Shown here: positions 14,144 through 17,134 of the stretch, piece by piece
Layout: each line of letters starts with the position of its first letter
Numbering within the stretch: position 1 is the stretch's first letter
Translations under genes and position numbers: made by a program
The notes under the pieces: model-generated
Databases searched by the model: none
What the model saw: the letters and a program-made list of their open reading frames with translations, nothing else
Told to the model about the DNA's origin: nothing
DNA from: PR03 sp031362725
GTDB lineage: Bacteria; Myxococcota_A; UBA9160; PR03
Reading direction: 5' to 3'
Assembly (NCBI GenBank): GCA_031362725.1
Contig: JANLTC010000040.1
Coordinates: 1 to 17,134, forward strand
DNA length: 17,134 nucleotides

Positions 14144-15077
14144 GGGCGTCTCTGAAAGAGGTCAAGGGCGAATGCTGTTGTTGCTCCGCCGCCCGCCGTC
14201 TCGCTGCGATACTTCGCGCTCGCAATGGCTCGGCAAAGTGCTCGTCGCGTTCGGCTTGAGTCTCGGATCGGTCGCCGACGCCGGGTCGATCACCGGCGTC
14301 TGCCCGGACGGCAGTGTGTTCATCGTGCGCAATCCGGCGAGCATTCCCTGCCGCGAGGCGCGCCGCGTCGAGCCGCATCAAGTGCCGCCGATGCGCCCCG
14401 AGAATCTGTCGCGTTCCTACCTGTGGGACGTCTACCGTGAGAAGCAGAACGAGAACAACCCCTACAACCTCGTCGAGCGCGCCGCCAAAGTGCGTAGCTC
14501 GCTGGCAAAGGGCGGCGCGCCGCCGCCGGAGGCGAATGTCGCGCCGGGCGACGGGGCCGGGTCCGCGAGCGGCGCGCCGCCGCCGCCGCAAGTCGCTTCG
14601 GCGCCGCCGAGCCGACCCGCAACACCTGCCCCTTCGAAACCCGATTTGGGGCTCACCGACGGCGAGTTGCGCGATCTCTTCTACCTCGTCGAAGTGTCGC
14701 AACAGTCCGCGCCCGCGACCTTCGCGACCGAAACGGGCGGCCAGGAGGGATTGCGCGTCTCGTTTGCGCACTCGCAGGCCTTCGAGGCACGCGTTCGCTC
14801 CGCGACGTCGGTCGATGGGCGCGTCGTGCTCTTCACCGTGCAGCCGAATCAGCACGAGACGTTCCGGCCGAACTTCACGTTCGTGCAGGGCCAGACGTCG
14901 TTCCACCCGCAGGCGGGCGATGCGCGCCAACTCGGCGTGCTGGTCGGTCGCCTCGGCGAGCTCGACAAGAACGACCTGGTGCTCGGCTACGCGGTGTTGC
15001 CCGGCAGCATCGACATCGCACGTCCGGTCGATCTCTACTGGGACGACCGCCGCCTCGCGGTGACGTTCCAGCGCTGA
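14142..15077 (+). CDS. Secreted or periplasmic protein of unknown family
   Basis: 311 residues from ATG 14142 (AGGA five bases upstream); ATG 14172 (281 residues, AAGGG three bases upstream) is an equal alternative. I do not recognise the family. A hydrophobic segment at about 30-46 ending VADA suggests a signal peptide cut near residue 47. The mature protein starts with a small domain with two cysteines, Cys54 and Cys70 (TGVCPDGSVFIV, ASIPCREA), which could form a disulfide. A charged motif follows (ENLSRSYLWDVYREKQNENN), then a Pro/Ala/Gly linker at about 125-168, then a probably beta-rich domain at about 169-311 (VVLFTVQPNQHETF, FTFVQGQTSFHP, VDLYWDDRRLAVTF). It lies 33 bases after rluB and may be co-transcribed or use its own promoter. 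The codon pattern and clean frame support a real gene. Confidence 0.8.
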   Translation: MGVSERGQGRMLLLLRRPPSRCDTSRSQWLGKVLVAFGLSLGSVADAGSITGVCPDGSVFIVRNPASIPCREARRVEPHQVPPMRPENLSRSYLWDVYREKQNENNPYNLVERAAKVRSSLAKGGAPPPEANVAPGDGAGSASGAPPPPQVASAPPSRPATPAPSKPDLGLTDGELRDLFYLVEVSQQSAPATFATETGGQEGLRVSFAHSQAFEARVRSATSVDGRVVLFTVQPNQHETFRPNFTFVQGQTSFHPQAGDARQLGVLVGRLGELDKNDLVLGYAVLPGSIDIARPVDLYWDDRRLAVTFQR

Positions 15078-15171
15078 GTCGCGGGCCTTGTGACGTCGCC
15101 GCTCGGCTCTGCCTCGCTACGCGGGACGATGGGGGTCGGTGGTTCGAGCTCCTGCGAGCGCGGGAAGCGTG

Positions 15172-15188
15172 GCGCGGCGGGGCCGCGC
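15172..15188. terminator. GC-rich hairpin between convergent genes, possible bidirectional terminator
   Basis: GCGCGGC (15172-15178), loop GGG, GCCGCGC (15182-15188): seven perfect G-C pairs. It lies in the 129-base gap between two convergent stops (15077 on +, 15207 on -). No T tract follows on either strand, so efficient intrinsic termination is uncertain; it could stabilise mRNA 3' ends or support factor-dependent termination. Nothing else in 15078-15206 could be assigned. Confidence 0.35.
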
Positions 15189-15206
15189 GGTGCGCTCGGC
15201 GGGGAT

Positions 15207-15719
15207 TCAGCGCGGGCGCGTTCCGTACAACTGCGTGTAGTACCACGTGCCGTCGGACGAGAGTGCGATGCCGACGCCGGTCGTGTTGAAGACCGGCGCG
15301 AGCACATTGTCACGGTGTACGGGGGATGCCATCCAGGCGCTCACGATCTCGCGATTCGGGTCGCTGCGCGTCGTGGTGCCGACGTTCTCGCCGGCGAGCG
15401 TGTAGCCGATCACGCCCGCGCGCTTCATGCGACCCGGCGGTGTCACGCCCTCGGGTGTTTCGTGCGCGAGGTAGCGGCGCGTCGCCATGTCCTCGCTGTG
15501 GGCGCGCGCGACGGCGTCGAGCGCCGCGTCACGCTGGAGACGCACGAGCCCTTGCTCGGCGCGCAACTCATTGATCGCGGTGTGGAGTGCCGACTCGAGC
15601 GGTGCCGTATCCACGGGGCCCTGCGCCGCCTTCGCAGCGGTGCCGAGCGGCTGCACCAGCGCGACCGAGAGCCACATGCCGAGCAGGAAACTCGCGGCCT
15701 GTCCCAGCGTGCGCGGCAT
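15207..15719 (-). CDS. Secreted CAP/SCP-domain protein (YkwD-like)
   Basis: 170 residues. The N terminus has a hydrophobic run (FLLGMWLSVALV) and an Ala-rich cut region near 28-32, so it should be exported. The remainder is a bacterial CAP domain (cysteine-rich secretory protein, antigen 5, PR-1 family, without the cysteines): INELRAEQGLVRL, ARAHSEDMATRRYLAHETPEG, AGENVG, IVSAWMASPVHRDNVLAP and TGVGIALSSDG. Likely cavity residues are His86, Glu111, Glu124 and His135. Bacterial CAP proteins are widespread but mostly of unknown biochemical role; lipid, calcium or peptide binding is proposed for some relatives. Its ATG shares one base with the stop of the upstream lipoprotein gene (TGATG), so the two are translationally coupled and likely act together at the cell envelope. 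Confidence 0.92.
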   Translation of the reverse strand: MPRTLGQAASFLLGMWLSVALVQPLGTAAKAAQGPVDTAPLESALHTAINELRAEQGLVRLQRDAALDAVARAHSEDMATRRYLAHETPEGVTPPGRMKRAGVIGYTLAGENVGTTTRSDPNREIVSAWMASPVHRDNVLAPVFNTTGVGIALSSDGTWYYTQLYGTRPR

Positions 15720-17032
15720 CAGGGCACCGCTTCTGCTTCAGAAGCGTCCAGGATCTCGCGCTTCACGAGCCGCCCATCGGCGTAGTAGGACTTCACGTCG
15801 ATCTGGCCGTCGCCGTCTTTGTCCTCTTCGAGTTCGGTCTGATTGCCCTGGGCATCGAAGCGCGTGGTGCGATCGGGCTGGCTGTCGCCGTCGAGATCTT
15901 CGGTGCGGCGCGCGATCTTGCCGTGTTCGAAGAGTTCAGCACGATCGCGCGTGCCGTCACCGTCGAGATCCTGCGCCTGGCGGACGATCTGGCCGCTCTC
16001 GTCGTAGAAGGTCCACGAATCGACCTGTCCGTCGTGATTGGTATCCGCGCGACGCTGCGCGATCTTGCCGTTCTCATGGAGCACCCACGAGTCCGGAGCG
16101 CCGTCGCCGTCGGTGTCCTGCTCGATGCGTGCGACTTGCTTGCCGTCTGTGTCGTAGTACTCGGTGCGGTCGGGGCGACCGTCGCCATCATCATCGTAAG
16201 CGATCCGCGTCTTCCGGCCGTTGTTTTCGAAGACCCATTGGTCGGCCTGGCCGTCGCCGTCGCGGTCCTTGGCTCCATTCGCCGCGGCGGCGTTTTGTGC
16301 CGCGGCCGGGTTGGGAACCGTCATCGGAGTCGCCGCGCCGGGCGCGGCGTGGCTGCGAAGGGCAGCGAGTTCATCGGCGATCGAGAGCGTGCCGCCACCG
16401 GCGGTCTGCGTGGTGGCTACCCGCGCCGGTGTTGCGCCTTGGCTGGACGGGGTGCCGCCCTGGCGCTGCGCGAGTTCGCGTTCCATCGAGTCGACCTCGT
16501 TCTGCTCGTAGGCCTGCTGCGCCTGCTCGTGCGCACCGGGTTGCTGGATCGGTCCGCCGCCCGATTCGACGATCGCCTCGGCGCGCTTCGAGAGTGTCTC
16601 GCCATGCGTCTCGCCTCCGTCCGCCTCGCTGACCGCCTGCGCAATCTTTTCGAAAGGCCACGCGATGATCGCGAATGGCAGCATCAGCGGGCTGCCACTC
16701 AGCGAGTTGCGCGGCTTCTCGATCTCGCGCGTGTCCACGGTGATCGCGCCACCGAGCGACTGGAGTTCCCCCTGGCTGCCATACGCGGACGGCGGCGTGC
16801 CGGGCGGAGGTCCGCCGCCTGGCTGACCGGGATAGGCGCTCTGCCCGGGAGAGCCGGACGTGGACGATCGCTGGCCCGACATGGGCGGAGCGTTCTGCCC
16901 GGGCGAAATGATCGTGGCGCGCGCGCCGGTGTTGAAAAACGGCGCGTAGGGGAGGCTGCGAGTCACCGGCCTGCAACCAAGGAGGAGACCCGTCCCGATC
17001 GCGGCGAACCAGACCGTGCGTTCCATCGACAT
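15719..17032 (-). CDS. Lipoprotein with C-terminal calcium-loop (thrombospondin type 3-like) repeats
   Basis: 437 residues from the ATG at 17032, picked because GAGG lies seven bases upstream; the frame stays open 24 codons further but with Arg-rich sequence unlike a signal. MSMERTVWFAAIGTGLLLGC ends in a lipobox with Cys20; Arg at +2 predicts outer-membrane sorting under E. coli rules. Residues 45-90 are low-complexity Pro/Gly/Ser/Gln. A hydrophobic segment at about 115-127 (PLMLPFAIIAWPF) may be amphipathic or membrane-associating. Residues 165-190 are Gln/Glu-rich and helical, and 225-255 Ala/Pro-rich. Seven repeats with DxDGDGxxD loops fill 256-428. Function is unknown; a calcium-stabilised surface or periplasmic rod is inferred. 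It is the first gene of a two-gene operon with the CAP protein. 17033-17134 holds only the SD and no promoter I can support. Confidence 0.88.
   Translation of the reverse strand: MSMERTVWFAAIGTGLLLGCRPVTRSLPYAPFFNTGARATIISPGQNAPPMSGQRSSTSGSPGQSAYPGQPGGGPPPGTPPSAYGSQGELQSLGGAITVDTREIEKPRNSLSGSPLMLPFAIIAWPFEKIAQAVSEADGGETHGETLSKRAEAIVESGGGPIQQPGAHEQAQQAYEQNEVDSMERELAQRQGGTPSSQGATPARVATTQTAGGGTLSIADELAALRSHAAPGAATPMTVPNPAAAQNAAAANGAKDRDGDGQADQWVFENNGRKTRIAYDDDGDGRPDRTEYYDTDGKQVARIEQDTDGDGAPDSWVLHENGKIAQRRADTNHDGQVDSWTFYDESGQIVRQAQDLDGDGTRDRAELFEHGKIARRTEDLDGDSQPDRTTRFDAQGNQTELEEDKDGDGQIDVKSYYADGRLVKREILDASEAEAVP
15749..16267 (-). repeat. Seven tandem coding repeats, 24-26 codons each, with Ca2+-type DxDGDG loops
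   Basis: Lengths in reading order are 24, 26, 24, 25, 24, 25 and 25 residues (residues 256-428 of the lipoprotein). Each begins with an aspartate-rich loop (DRDGDGQAD, DDDGDGRPD, DTDGDGAPD, DTNHDGQVD, DLDGDGTRD, DLDGDSQPD, DKDGDGQID), then an aromatic or aliphatic beta-strand such as QWVFENNGR or SWVLHENGK, then a turn with NG or DG and a charged strand. The loops match the calcium-binding consensus of thrombospondin type 3 repeats and EF-hand-like loops; loops 4 and 6 are the most divergent. Calcium binding is inferred from the motif. Confidence 0.9.
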
Positions 17033-17134
17033 CGCTTTACCTCGGCGCAGGAGTCCAGGGCAGGCAATTGCAAGATTCGTGCGGCTGGCGCGCCGCGGCC
17101 GCATTCCCGCTTGCGCGGGCGGTCGTGGCGGATC

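Noticed and set aside
15141..15152. GGTTCGAGCTCC resembles a tRNA T-arm and could mark a tRNA remnant or attachment site.
   Set aside because: The base after the seven-base loop is T rather than the invariant C61, the stem does not pair, and no acceptor or anticodon arm is found around it.
15749..16267. Regular spacing suggested a CRISPR-like or DNA-level repeat array.
   Set aside because: The period is a whole number of codons, the units vary in length by one to two codons, and conservation follows protein motifs, so it is a coding repeat.
17064..17071. GCAATTGC palindrome upstream of the lipoprotein as an operator or promoter part.
   Set aside because: It is a lone 8-base palindrome without a matching promoter pair; too little evidence.

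Overview
The window is a GC-rich (clearly above 60% by eye) bacterial chromosomal segment. It is almost wholly coding and nearly all on the + strand. The block rpsA-ihfB-lapA-lapB is a proteobacterial arrangement. It is joined here to mutS, an AMIN-domain murein amidase, glnD, xerD, a class II tRNA nucleotidyltransferase/poly(A) polymerase, scpA, scpB and rluB. With ScpAB condensin (rather than MukBEF) and LapAB present, the best guess is a Gram-negative deltaproteobacterial-type lineage (Myxococcota, Desulfobacterota or a relative). This is inference from gene content; no rRNA or other taxonomic marker gene lies in the window.

Region 1 (1-14108) is a housekeeping superoperon. After the 3' end of rpsA come a strong RNA hairpin and then eleven genes so tightly packed that most junctions are stop/start overlaps: ATGA at lapB/mutS, GTGA at mutS/amidase, ATGA at amidase/glnD, GTGA at xerD/nucleotidyltransferase, ATGA at nucleotidyltransferase/scpA, and probably CTGA at scpB/rluB. 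The remaining gaps are 5 to 32 bases. The operon links translation (S1), nucleoid structure (IHF beta, ScpAB), envelope biogenesis (LapAB, amidase), DNA repair (MutS), nitrogen sensing (GlnD), chromosome dimer resolution (XerD), tRNA or RNA 3'-end synthesis, and rRNA modification (RluB). Two genes are unusual: LapB lacks both its membrane anchor and its rubredoxin-like metal domain, and RluB has no ATG/GTG/TTG start in a sensible place.

Region 2 (14109-17134) is less familiar and holds envelope proteins. A local AT-rich spot with nested palindromes and a promoter-like element precedes a secreted protein of unknown family (14142-15077, +). Convergent to it is a two-gene minus-strand operon: a lipoprotein ending in seven calcium-loop (DxDGDG) repeats, overlapping by one base a secreted CAP/SCP-domain protein. 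A GC-rich hairpin without a T tract lies between the convergent units.

No mobile element, CRISPR array, tRNA or rRNA was found. The best candidates for undescribed biology are the calcium-repeat lipoprotein/CAP pair, the neighbouring unknown secreted protein, and the stripped-down LapB.
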